A stretch of 64,000 nt of DNA, from NCBI GenBank assembly GCA_920105625.2, contig OV050030.1, forward strand, positions 192,567,887 to 192,631,886. Direction: 5' to 3'. Below are positions 26,169 through 37,221 of this stretch, in pieces. The translations under genes were made by a program, and so were the position numbers. The notes beneath the pieces are model-generated. The model was not told where the DNA came from. It saw nothing but the letters and a program-made list of their open reading frames with translations, and ran no database searches. Origin of the DNA: Clusia tigrina (taxonomy: Eukaryota; Arthropoda; Insecta; Diptera; Clusiidae). The first letter of the stretch is position 1; each line of letters opens with the position of its first letter.

Positions 26169-29100
26169 ATGCCTATATCTACCCCTATCTGCCTCAGTCG
26201 GCGTCGCAGCCTCTGTCAGCGTCTCAGTAGCTGCCGCTGTAGATTGGGGGGTCTGCTGCCTTCTCTCTGCCTATATCTACCCCTATCTGTTTCAGTCGGC
26301 GTCTCAGTCGGCGTCGCAGCCTCTGTCAGCGTCTCTGTAGGCGTCTCAGTGGCTGCCGCTGTCGATTGGGGGGTCTGCTGCCTTCTCTATGCCTATATCT
26401 ACTCCTGTCTGCCTCAGTCGGCGTCGCAGCCTCTGTCAGCCTCTCTGTACGAGTCTCAGGCGATGCCGCTGTCGATTGGGGGGTCTGCTGCCTTCTCTAT
26501 GCCTGTATCTACGCCTATCTGCCTCAGTCGGCGTCTCAGTCGGCGTCGCTGTAGGCGACTCAATCGCTGTCGATTGGGGGGTCTGCTGCCTTCGCTCTGC
26601 CTATATCTACCCCTATCTGTTTCAGTCGGCGTCTCAGTCGGTGTCGCAGCCTCTGTCAGCGTCTCTGTAGGCGTCTCAGTAGCAGCCGCTGTCGATTGGG
26701 TATCTGCTGCCTTCTCTATGCCTATATCTACCCCTATCCGCCCCAATTGGCGTCTCAGTCGGCGTCTCAGTCGGCGTCTCAGTCGACGTCTCAGCCTCTG
26801 TCAGCATCTCTGTAGGCGTTTCAGTAGCTGCCGCGGTCGATTGGGGGTCTGCTGCCTTCTCTATGCCTGTATCTACGCCTATCTGCCTCAGTCGGCGTCT
26901 CAGTCGGCGTCGCTGTAGGCGTCTCAATCGCTGTCGATTGGGGGGTCTGCTGCCTTCTCTATGCCTATATCTACCCCTATCTGCCTCAGTCGGAGTCTCA
27001 GTCGGCGTCGCAGCCTCTGTCAGCGTCTCTGTAGGAATCTCAGTCGTTGCCGCTGTCGATTGGGAGTCTGCTGCCTTCTCTATGCCTATATCTACCCCTA
27101 TCTGCCTCAGTCGGCGTCTCAGTCGGCGTCGCAGCCTCTGTCAGTGTCTCTATAGGCGTTTCAGTAGCTGCCGCGGTCGATTGGGGGTCTGCTGCTTTCC
27201 CTATATCTACTCCTGTCGGCGTCTCAGTCGGCGTCGCAGCCTCTGTCAGCATCTCTGTAGGCGTTTCAGTAGCTGCCGCGGTCGATTGGGGGTCTGCTGC
27301 TTTCCCTATATCTACTCCTGTCTGCCTCAGTTGGCGTCGCAGCCTCTGTCGGCGTCTATCTAGGCGTCTCAGACGATGCCGCTGCTGATTGGGGGGTCTG
27401 CTGCCTTCTCTATGCCTGCATCTACGCCTATCTGCCTCAGTCGGCGTCTCAGTCTTCGTCGCTGTAGACGTCTCAGGCGGTGTCGATTGGGGGGGTCTGC
27501 TGCCTTCTCTATGCGTATAACTACGCCTATCCGCCCCAGTCGGTGTCTCAGTCGGCGTCGCAGCCACTGTCAGCGACTTTGTATGCGTCTCAGTAGCTGC
27601 CGCTGTCGATTAGAGGTCTGCTGCTTTCTCTATGCCTATATCTACTCCTGTCTGCCTCAGTCGGCGTCTCACTCGGCGTCGCTGTAGGCGACTCAATCGC
27701 TGTCGATTGGGGGGGGTTTGCCCCTATCTGTTTCAGTCGGCGTCTCAGTCTGCGTCGCAGCCCCTGTCAGCGTCTCTGTAGGCGTCTCAGTGGCTGCCGC
27801 TGTCGATTGGGGGGTCTGCTGCCTTCTCTATGCCTATATCTACCCCTATCTGCCTCAGTCGGCGTCGCAGCCTCTGTCAGCGTCTCAGTAGCTGCCGCTG
27901 TAGATTGGGGGGTCTGCTGCCTTCTCTATGCCTATATCTTCCCCTATCCGCCTCAGTCGGCGTCTCAGTCGGCGTCGCAGCCTCCGTCAGCGCCTCTGTA
28001 GGCGTCTCAGTCGCTGCCGCAGTCGATTGGGGGGTCTGCTGCCATCTCTATGCCTATATCTACCCCTATCTTCCTCAGTCGGCGTCGCAGCCCCTGTCAG
28101 CGTCTCTGTAGGCGTCTCAGTGGCTGCCGCTGTCGATTGGGGGGTCTGCTGCCTTCTCTATGCCTATATCTACCCCTATCTGCCTCAGTCGGCGTCGCAG
28201 CCTCTGTCAGCGTCTCAGTAGCTGCCGCTGTAGATTGGGGGGTCTGCTGCCTTCTCTCTGCCTATATCTACCCCTATCTGTTTCAGTCGGCGTCTCAGTC
28301 GGCGTCGCAGCCCCTGTCAGCGTCTCTGTAGGCGTCTCAGTGGCTGCCGCTGTCGATTGGGGGGTCTGCTGCCTTCTCTATGCCTATATCTACTCCTGTC
28401 TGCCTCAGTCGGCGTCGCAGCCTCTGTCAGCGTCTCTGTACGAGTCTCAGGCGATGCCGCTGTCGATTGGGGGGTCTGCTGCCTTCTCTATGCCTGTATC
28501 TACGCCTATCTGCCTCAGTCGGCGTCTCAGTCGGCGTCGCTGTAGGCGACTCAATCGCTGTCGATTGGGGGGGTCTGCTGCCTTCGCTCTGCCTATATCT
28601 ACCCCTATCTGTTTCAGTCGGCGTCTCAGTCGGTGTCGCAGCCTCTGTCAGCGTCTCTGTAGGCGTCTCAGTAGCAGCCGCTGTCGATTGGGTATCTGCT
28701 GCCTTCTCTATGCCTATATCTACCCCTATCCGCCCCAATTGGCGTCTCAGTCGGCGTCTCAGTCGGCGTCTCAGTCGACGTCTCAGCCTCTGTCAGCATC
28801 TCTGTAGGCGTTTCAGTAGCTGCCGCGGTCGATTGGGGGTCTGCTGCCTTTTCAATGCCTGTATCTACGCCTATCTGCCTCAGTCGGCGTCTCAGTCGGC
28901 GTCGCTGTAGGCGACTCAATCGCTGTCGATTGGGGGGTCTGCTGCCTTCTCTATGCCTGTATCTACGCCTATCTGCCTCAGTCGGAGTCTCAGTCGGCGT
29001 CGCAGCCTCTGTCAGCGTCTCTGTAGGCTTCTCAGTCGCTGCCGCTGTCGATTGGGAGTCTGCTGCCTTCTCTATGCCTATATCTACCCCTATCCGCCCC

Positions 29101-30060
29101 AGTCGGCGTCTCAGTCGGCGTCGCAGCCTCTGTCAGTGTCTCTATAGGCGTTTCAGTAGCTGCCGCGGTCGATTGGGGGTCTGCTGCTTTCCCTATATCT
29201 ACTCCTGTCGGCGTCTCAGTCGGCGTCGCAGCCTCTGTCAGCATCTCTGTAGGCGTTTCAGTAGCTGCCGCGGTCGATTGGGGGTCTGCTGCTTTCCCTA
29301 TATCTACTCCTGTCTGCCTCAGTTGGCGTCGCAGCCTCTGTCAGCGTCTATCTAGGCGTCTCAGACGATGCCGCTGCTGATTGGGGGGTCTGCTGCCTTC
29401 TCTATGCCTGCATCTACGCCTATCTGCCTCAGTCGGCGTCTCAGTCTTCGTCGCTGTAGACGTCTCAGGCGGTGTCGATTGGGGGGGTCTGCTGCCTTCT
29501 CTATGCGTATAACTACGCCTATCCGCCCCAGTCGGTGTCTCAGTCGGCGTCGCAGCCACTGTCAGCGACTTTGTATGCGTCTCAGTAGCTGCCGCTGTCG
29601 ATTAGAGGTCTGCTGCTTTCTCTATGCCTATATCTACTCCTGTCTGCCTCAGTCGGCGTCTCACTCGGCGTCGCTGTAGGCGACTCAATCGCTGTCGATT
29701 GGGGGGGGGTTTGCCCCTATCTGTTTCAGTCGGCGTCTCAGTCGGCGTCGCAGCCCCTGTCAGCGTCTCTGTAGGCGTCTCAGTGGCTGCCGCTGTCGAT
29801 TGGGGGGTCTGCTGCCTTCTCTATGCCTATATCTACCCCTATCTGCCTCAGTCGGCGTCGCAGCCTCTGTCAGCGTCTCAGTAGCTGCCGCTGTAGATTG
29901 GGGGGTCTGCTGCCTTCTCTATGCCTATATCTTCCCCTATCCGCCTCAGTCGGCGTCTCAGTCGGCGTCGCAGCCTCCGTCAGCGCCTCTGTAGGCGTCT
30001 CAGTCGCTGCCGCAGTCGATTGGGGGGTCTGCTGCCATCTCTATGCCTATATCTACCCCT
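26169..30060 (+). repeat. Two tandem copies of a ~1.99-kb higher-order block
   Basis: Landmarks in 26169-28160 recur 1991-1993 bp downstream: 26169/28160, 26389/28380, 26863/28855, 27376/29368 and 27807/29800. Unusual features repeat at the same offset, including the degenerate monomer with TTTGCCCCTATCTG preceded by a G-run (about 27707-27722 and 29699-29716). The second copy ends within ~180 bp of the orientation switch. Confidence 0.88.
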
Positions 30061-30219
30061 ATCTTCCTCAGTCGGCGCCGCAGCCTCTTTCAGCGTCTCT
30101 ATAGGCGTCTCAGTCATTGCCGCTGTCGATTGAGGGCTCTGCTGCCTTCTCTATGCCTATATCTTCCCCTATCTGCCTCAGTTGGCGTCTCAGTCGGCGT
30201 CGCAGCCTCTGTAAGCGTC

Positions 30220-30260
30220 TCTGTAGGCGTCTCAGTCGCTGCGACTGAGACGCGTACAGA
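30220..30260. repeat. Orientation-switch junction of the satellite (near-perfect palindrome)
   Basis: The arms 30227-30239 (GCGTCTCAGTCGC) and 30241-30253 (GCGACTGAGACGC) are perfect inverted repeats around the single base T30240. They extend to 20 bp with one mismatch (30220-30239 against 30241-30260). Every monomer to the left reads forward, and every monomer to the right, to the window end, reads on the other strand. The switch happens inside a monomer, with no foreign sequence between. It could be a genuine inverted duplication breakpoint or an assembly join. Confidence 0.9.
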
Positions 30261-32830
30261 TATGCTGACAGAGGCTGCGACGGCGACTGAGACGCCGACT
30301 GAGGCAGATAGGGGTGGATATAGGCATAGAGAAGGCAACAGACCACCCCAATCGACAGCGACAGCGACTGAGACGCCTACAGAGACGCTGACAGAGGCTG
30401 CGACGCCGACTGAGGCGCCGACTGATTCAGATAGGGGTAGATATAGGCATAGAGAAGGCAGCAGACCCCCAATGGACAGCAGCAGCGACTGAGACGTCTA
30501 CAGAGACGCTGACAGAGGTTGCGACGCCGACTGAGACGCCGACTGAAGCAGGTAGGGGTAGATACGGGCATAGAGAAGGCAGCAGGCCCCCCAATCGACA
30601 GCGGCAATAACTGAGACGCCTACAGAGACGCTGAAAGAGGCTGCGACGCCGACTGAGTCGCCGACTGAGGCGGATAGGGGTAGATATAGGCATAGAGAAG
30701 GCAGCAGACCCCCCAAACTACAGCGGCAGCTACTGAGACGCTGACAGAGGCTGCGACGCCGACTGAGGCCGATAGGGGTAAATATAGGCATAGAGAAGGC
30801 AGCAGAGCCCCCAAACGACAGCTGCAGCGACTGAGACGCCTACAGAGACGCTGACAGAGGCTGCGACGCCGACTGAGACAACGACTGAGGCAAATAGGGG
30901 TAGATATAGGCGTAGAGAAGGCAGCAGACCACCCCAATCGACAACGGCAGCGACTGAGACGCCTACAGAGACGCTGACAGAGGCTGCGACGCCGACTGAG
31001 ACGCCGACTGAAGCAGGTAGGGGTCGATACAGGCATAGAGAAGGCAGCAGACCCCCCAATCGACAGCGGCAATGACTGAGACGCCTACAGAGACGCTGAA
31101 AGAGGTTGCGACGCAGACTGAGTCGCCGACTGTGGCGGATAGGGGTAGATATAGGCATAGAGAAGGCAGCAGACCCCCCAATCGACAGCGGCAATGACTG
31201 AGACGCCTACAGAGACCCTGAAAGAGGCTGCGACGCCGACTGAGTAACCGACTGTGGCGGATAGGGGTAGATATAGGCATAGAGAAGGCAGCTGACCCCC
31301 CAATCTACAGCGACAGCTACTGAGACGCTGACAGAGGCTGCGACGCCGACTGAGGCCGATAGGGGTAAATATAGGCATAGAGAAGGCAGCAGAGCCCCCA
31401 AACGACAGCTGCAGCGACTGAGACGCCTACAGAGACGCTGACAGAGGCTGCGACGCCGACTGAGATGCCGACTGAGGCAAATAGGGGTATATATAGGCGT
31501 AGAGAAGGCAGCAGACCCCCCCAATGGACAGCGGCAGCGACTGAGACGCCTACAGAAACGCTGACAGAGGCTGCGATGCCGACTGAGACGCCGACTGAGG
31601 CAGATAGGGGTAGATATAGGCATAGAGAAGGCAGCAGACCCCCCAATCGACAGCGATTGAGACGCCTACAGCGACGCCGACTGAGACGCCGACGGAGGCA
31701 GATAGGCGTAGATACAGGCTTAGAGAAGGCAGCAGACCCCCCAATCGACAGCGGCATCGCCTGAGACTCTTACAGAGACGCTGACAAAGGCTGCGACGCC
31801 GACTGAGACGCCGACTGAGGCAGATAGGGGTAGATGTAGGCATAGAGACGGTAGCAGACCCCCCAATCGACATCGGAATCGACTGAGACGCCGACTGAGA
31901 CGCCGACTGAGGCAGATAGGGGTAGATATTGGCATAGATAAGACAGCAGACCACCCCAATCGACAGCGTCATCGGCTGAGACGCCAACAGAGATGCTGAC
32001 AGAGGCTGCGACGCCGACTGAGGCAGATAGGTGTAGATATAGGCATAGAGAGGGCAGCAGACACACCCAACCGACAGCGGCAGCGACTGAGACGCCTAAA
32101 GAGACGTTGACAGAGGCTGCGACGCCGACTGAGGCAGATAGGGGTGGACAGAGCCATATGAGCAGGCTGCAGACCCCCAATCGACAGCGGCAGCGACTGA
32201 GACGTCTACAAAGACGCTGACAGAGGCTGCGACGCCGACTGAGACGCCAAATGAGGCAGATAGGGGAAGATATAGGCATAGAGAAGGCAGCAGACACCCC
32301 AATCGACAGCGGCAATGACTGAGACGCCTACAGAGACGCTGAAGAGGCTGCGACGCCGACTGATACGCCGACTGAGGCGGATAGGGGTAGATATAGGCAT
32401 AGAGAAGGCATCAGACCCCCCAATCTACAGCGGCATCTACTGAGACGCTGACAGAGGCTGCGACGCCGACTGAGACACCGACTGAGGCAGATAGGGGTAG
32501 ATATAGGCGTGGAGAAGGCAGCAGACCACCCCAATCGACAGCGGCAGCGACTGAGACGCTTACAGAGTCGCTGACAGAGGCTGCGACGCCGACTGAGGCG
32601 CCGACTGGGGCGGATAGGCGTAGATATAGGCATAGAGAAGGCAGCAGACCCCCAATCGACAGCGGCAGCTACTGAGACGCCTACAGAGACGCTGACAGAG
32701 GCTGCGACGCCGACTGAGACGCCGACTGAGGCGGATAGGGGTAGATATAGGCATAGAGAAGGCAATGAGACCCCCCAATCTACAGCGGCAGCTACTGAGA
32801 CGCTGACAGAGGCTGCGACGCCGACTGAGG
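30241..32830 (-). repeat. Inverted satellite built from array-A monomer types
   Basis: Read on the minus strand, these monomers match types from array A at about 4.3-6.1 kb and 17.0-19.15 kb. The CATATG-core marker monomer of 17.1 kb appears here inverted near 32150-32172, followed in minus-strand order by the same distinctive monomers seen at 17.15-17.5 kb. The first inverted monomer (GACGCGTACAGATATGCTG at its start) is the reverse complement of a type found at about 4.39, 6.02 and 19.14 kb. The right boundary is approximate: monomers become irregular at about 32.80-33.00 kb and change subfamily beyond. Confidence 0.85.
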
Positions 32831-35800
32831 CCGATAGTGACGACAGAGATGCTGACAGAATCTGCGACGACGACTGAGACGCCGACTGCAGCAGATAGGG
32901 GTAGATATATTCATTGAGAGTGCAGCAGACCCCCCAATCGATAGCGGCAGAGGCCTACAGAGACGCTGACAGAATCTGCGACGCCGACTGAGACGCCGCC
33001 TGAGGCAGATAGTGGTAGATATAGGCATAGACAAGGCAGCAGACCCCCCATCGACAGCGGCATCGACTGAGACGCCTACAGAGGCGCTGACAGAGGCTGC
33101 GACGCCGACTGAGGCAGAAAGGAATAGATATAGGCATAAAGAAAGTAGCAGACCCAACAATCGACAGCGGCAGCGACTGAGATGCCTACCGAGACGCTGA
33201 CAGAGGCTGCGACGCCGACTGAGACGCCGACTGAAGCAGATAGGGGTAGATATAGGCATAGAGAAGGCATTAGACTCCCCCAATCGACAACGGCAGCGAA
33301 TGAGACACCTACAGAGACGCTGACAGAGGCTGCGGCGCCGACTGAGACGCCAACTGAGGCAGATAGAGGTAGACATAGGCATTGAGAAGGCAGCAGACCC
33401 CCAATCGACAGCGGCAGCGACTGAGACACCTACAGAGGCGCTGACAGAGGGTGCGACGCCGACTGAGGTAGATGGGGTAGATATAGGCATAGAGAAGGCA
33501 ACAGACCCCCTAATCAACAGCGGCTGCAACTGAGACGCCTACCGAGACGCTGACAGAGGCTGCGACGCCGACTGAGACGCCGACTGAAGCAGATAGGGGT
33601 AGATATAGGCATTAAGAAGGCAGCAGACCCCCAATCGACAGCGGCAGCGACTGAGACACCTACAGAGGCGCTGACAGAGGCTGTGACGCCGACTGAGGTA
33701 GATGGGGTAGATATAGGCATAGAGAAGGCAGCAGACCCCCCAATCGACAGCGGCAGCGACTGAGACACCTACAGAGACGCTGACAGAGGCTGCGACGCCG
33801 ACTGAGGCAGATAGGGATAGATATAGGCAGAAAGAAGGCAGCAGACCCAACAATCGACAGCGGCAGCGACTGAGACGCCTACAGAGACGCTGACGGAGCT
33901 TGCGACGCCGACTGAGACGGCGACTGAAGCAGGTAGGGATAGATATAGGCATAGAGAAGGCAGCAGACCCCCCATCGACAGCGGCATCGAATGAGACGCC
34001 TACAGAGACACCGACTGTTGCTGCGAAACCGACTGAGGCAGATAGGGGTAGATATAGGCATAGAGAAGGCAGCAGAGCCCATAAGCGACAGCGGCTGCGA
34101 CTGAGACGCTTACAGAGACGCTGACAGAGGCTGCGACACCGACTGAGATAGATATGGCTAGATATAGGCATAGAGAAGCCAGCAGACCCCCTAAGCGACA
34201 GCGGCTGCGACTGAGACGCTTACAGAGACGCTGACAGAGGCTGCGACACCGACTGAGATAGATATGGCTAGATATAGGCATAGAGAAGGCAGCAGACCAC
34301 CCAATCGACAGCTGCAGCGACTGAGACGCCTACAAAGACGCGGACTGAGGCAGATAGGGGTAGATATAAGCATAGAGAAGGCAGCAGACCCCCTAAGCGA
34401 CAGCGACTGAGACGCTTACAGAGACGCTGACAGAGGCTTCGACGCCGACTGAGGCAGATAGGGATAGATATAGGCATAAAAAAGGCAGCAGATCCAACAA
34501 TCGACAGCGGCAGCGACTGAGACGCCTACAGAGACGCTGACAGAGGCTGCGACGCCGACTGAGACGCCGACTGAGCAGGTAGGGGTAGATATAGGCATAG
34601 AGAAGGCTGCATACCCCCCAATCAACAGCGGCAGCTACTGAGACGCCTACAGAGACGCTGACAGAGGCAGCGACGCCGACTGAGGCGCGGACTGAGGCAG
34701 ATAGGGGTAGATATATGAATAGAGCAGGCATCAGACCCCCCAGTCGACAGCGGCAGCTCCTGACACGCGTACAGAGACGCTTACAGAGGTTGCGACGCCG
34801 ATTGAGACGCCGCCTGAGGCAGATAGTGGTAGATATAGGCATAGACAAGGCAGCAGACCCCCCATCGACAGCGGCATCGACTGAGACGCCTACAGAGACG
34901 CCGACTGTTGCTGCGAAACCGACTGAGGCAGATAGGGGTAGATATAGGCATAGAGAAGGCAGCAGAGCCCATAAGCGACAGCGGCTGCGACTGAGACGCT
35001 TACAGAGACGCTGACAGAGGCTGCGACACCGACTGAGATAGATATGGCTAGATATAGGCATAGAGAAGGCAGCAGACCACCCAATCGACAGCTGCAGCGA
35101 CTGAGACGCCTACAGAGACGCGGACTGAGGCAGATAGGGGTAGATATAAGCATAGAGAAGGCAGCAGACCCCCTAAGCGAAAGCGACTGAGACGCTTACA
35201 GAGACGCTGACAGAGGCTGCGACACCGACTGAGTAAGATATGGGTAGATATGGGCATAGAGAAGGAAGCGACCCCCCAATCGACAGCGGCAGCTACTGAG
35301 ACGCCTACAGAGACGCTGACAGAGGCTGCGACGCCGACTGAGGCAGATAGGGATAGATATAGGCATATAGAAGGAAGCAGACCCAACAATCGACAGCGGC
35401 AGCGACTGAGATGCCTACCGAGACGCTGACAGAGGCTGCGACGCCGACTGTGACGCCGACTGAAGCAGATAGGGGTAGATATAGGCATAGAGAAGGCATT
35501 AGACTCCCCCAATCGACAGCGGCAGCGAATGAGACACCTACAGAGACGCTGACAGAGGCTGCGGCGCCGACTGAGACGCCAACTGAGGCAGATACGGGTA
35601 GACATAGGCATTGAGAAGGCAGCAGACCCCCAATCGACAGCGGCTGCGACTGAGACGCCTACAGAGGCGCTGACAGAGGCTGCGACGCCGACTGAGGTAG
35701 ATGGGGTAGATATAGGCATAGAGAAGGCAACAGACCCCCTAATCAACAGCGGCTGCGACTGAGACGCCTACCGAGACGCTGACTGAGGCTGCGACGCCGA

Positions 35801-36507
35801 CTGAGACGCCGACTGAAGCAGATAGGGGTAGATATAGGCATAGAGAAGGCATTAGACTCCCCCAATCGACAGCGGCAGCGAATGAGACACCTAGAGAGAC
35901 GCTGACAGAGGCTGCGGCGCTGACTGAGACGCCAACTGAGGCAGATAGGGGTAGATATAGGCATTGAGAAGGCAGCAGACCCCCCAATCGACAGCGGCAG
36001 CGACTGAGACGCTTACAGAGACGCTGACAGAATCTGCGACGCCGACTTAGACGCCGACTGAGGCAGATGGGGGTGGATATAGGCATAGAGAAGGCAGCAG
36101 ACCCCCCAATCGACAGCGGCAGCGACTGAGACGCCTACAGAGGCGCTGACAGAGGCTGCAACGCCGACTGAGGCAGATAGGGATAGATATAGGCAGAAAG
36201 AAGGCAGCAGACCCAACAATCGACAGCGGCAGCGACTGAGACGCCTACAGAGATGCTGACAGAGGCTGGGACGCTGACTGAGACGTCGACTAAGGCAGAT
36301 AGGTGTAGATATAGGCATAGATAAGGCAGCAGACCCCCCAATCGATAGCGGCAGCGAATGAGACGCCTACAGAGACGCTGACGGATGTTGCGACGCCGAT
36401 TGAGACGCCGACTGAGGCAGATAGGGGTAGATATAGGCATAGAGAAGGCAGCAGACCCCCCCATCGACAGCGGCATCGACTGAGACGCCTACAGAGACGC
36501 TGACAGA
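32831..36507 (-). repeat. Inverted satellite, second monomer subfamily
   Basis: The same basic monomer continues on the minus strand, but with variants not seen left of 30240, such as CAGACCCAACAATCGACAG, GGCATTAGACTCCCCC, CTGCGAAACCGACTGAGGC and GTAGATGGGGTAGATATAGG. These variants alternate in a mixed HOR pattern and recur in the blocks after 41882. A ~0.9-kb segment seems locally repeated (compare about 34.0-34.4 with 34.9-35.2 kb). No gene was found. Confidence 0.9.
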
Positions 36508-36521
36508 GGCTGCGACGCCGA
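36508..36521. repeat. 5' target-site duplication of retrotransposon copy 1 (14 bp)
   Basis: GGCTGCGACGCCGA directly precedes the first retrotransposon base and is repeated exactly at 41882-41895 after the A tail. In an uninterrupted monomer this 14-mer occurs once at this phase, so its presence on both sides is a real duplication of 14 bp. It would be 15 bp if the A at 36507/41881 is counted, which cannot be separated from the A tail. R1 elements in 28S rDNA are also known for 14-bp duplications. Confidence 0.88.
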
Positions 36522-37221
36522 AGGGTCAGGGTTGATAATCTTAAGGTAAAGACTCTGATAGCCACTCACCAAGGAGAGGCCAGGGCTATCCTTACAGAGA
36601 ACTCTTCCAAGAAAACTCACTGCCTCCTCGTGGCGGCCCCGGGCAATGGTATACCAGCAACCGCTAGTTGCTAGCCGAAGTGAGCAACGACTCTTTCAGC
36701 GATGAAGGGGCACCGATGGACAACAATGGACCATCGAGGGACGGACGCGGAGCATCGTTTCACCACCGAGGGACTTCGTGGGATCATCGTTGGACCATAA
36801 AAATCCAAGAGTGAATTCAGATAACCAACACCTTGGTCAGCTGCCACATGCCTGGGGCAGCTGTGCGACAAGCGCTTAGCGCTACTAAGGTCGAGACCGG
36901 TAAGGCCTTAAGCTTGTGATACCGGACATTTTTTGGGAATTATGGATATGGGCTGACGATTGTGGAATGCTGTCACTTTAGTACATAAGAGTGAAATCTT
37001 ATCGAAATGGCTGGCAGCTTAATGCCACAATTGCCTCCGTCCCGTTAAAACCTTGGCAGGTCTCGGAGAACGCTCGATGTCCGACCCCATTAAGTTGGCG
37101 GTACAGGCTCGGATGTAACATTCCCGACTAACGCTGATCGGGCTCTGTATGCAAGCTCCAATGAGGACTTGTGTCAACCCTTGCATGGCCTCCCTGCTGC
37201 GGCATAGACAACCATGGGATC
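36522..37221 (+). other. 5' UTR of retrotransposon copy 1
   Basis: About 700 bp of non-repetitive sequence lies between the 5' target duplication and the first ATG of ORF1. I see no convincing open frame, tRNA-like box or tandem sub-repeat in it. The ORF1 frame stays open upstream to about 37171, but only with a GTG codon. R1-clade elements are generally thought to rely on internal promoter activity or host transcription; nothing here identifies a promoter. Confidence 0.75.

Larger units (their letters stand above)
1..30239 (+). repeat. Satellite array A, 122-bp monomer, forward orientation
   Basis: This is an uninterrupted tandem array with a dominant period of 122 bp; landmark positions such as 6047, 6169 and 6291, or 5093 and 5215, are exactly 122 bp apart. 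Each monomer carries a TC-rich core (GCTGCCTTCTCTATGCC), then ATCTACCCCTATCTGCC, then one or more 12-bp sub-repeats (CAGTCGGCGTCT), then CGCAGCCTCTGTCAGCGTCT and TGTAGGCGTCTCAGT, then CGATTGGGG. Recurring length variants are 98, 110, 121 and 134 bp. The array runs off the left edge of the window and ends at a strand switch at 30240. No gene, RNA gene or foreign insertion was seen inside it. The family is not one I recognise. Monomers vary at scattered positions, and HORs are superimposed. Confidence 0.97.

Noticed and set aside
1..30239. Repeat-protein genes (collagen-, mucin- or Ser/Arg-rich-like) in the satellite frames
   Set aside because: The monomer is 122 bp, which is 2 modulo 3, so each unit moves to a new frame. 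The same TGTAGGC stop closes frames every few units, several frames and both strands are open at once, and no start, splice or conserved frame is visible.
30043..30492. A gene crossing the strand switch
   Set aside because: The open frame simply continues from a forward monomer into an inverted one; both halves are the usual satellite translations.
36533..36552. TCTTAAGGTA near the element 5' end, as in the 28S rDNA target of R2
   Set aside because: It is a single 10-bp match that could be chance, the surrounding bases do not follow 28S rDNA, and R1-clade elements use a different 28S site.
36671..36871. Small minus-strand open frame in the element 5' UTR
   Set aside because: Only 66 codons, no recognisable motif, antisense to the element, and no supporting signals.
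37171..37221. ORF1 start at the GTG of 37171
   Set aside because: The frame is open from there, but eukaryotic initiation at GTG is unlikely and an ATG follows at 37222 (another at 37279).
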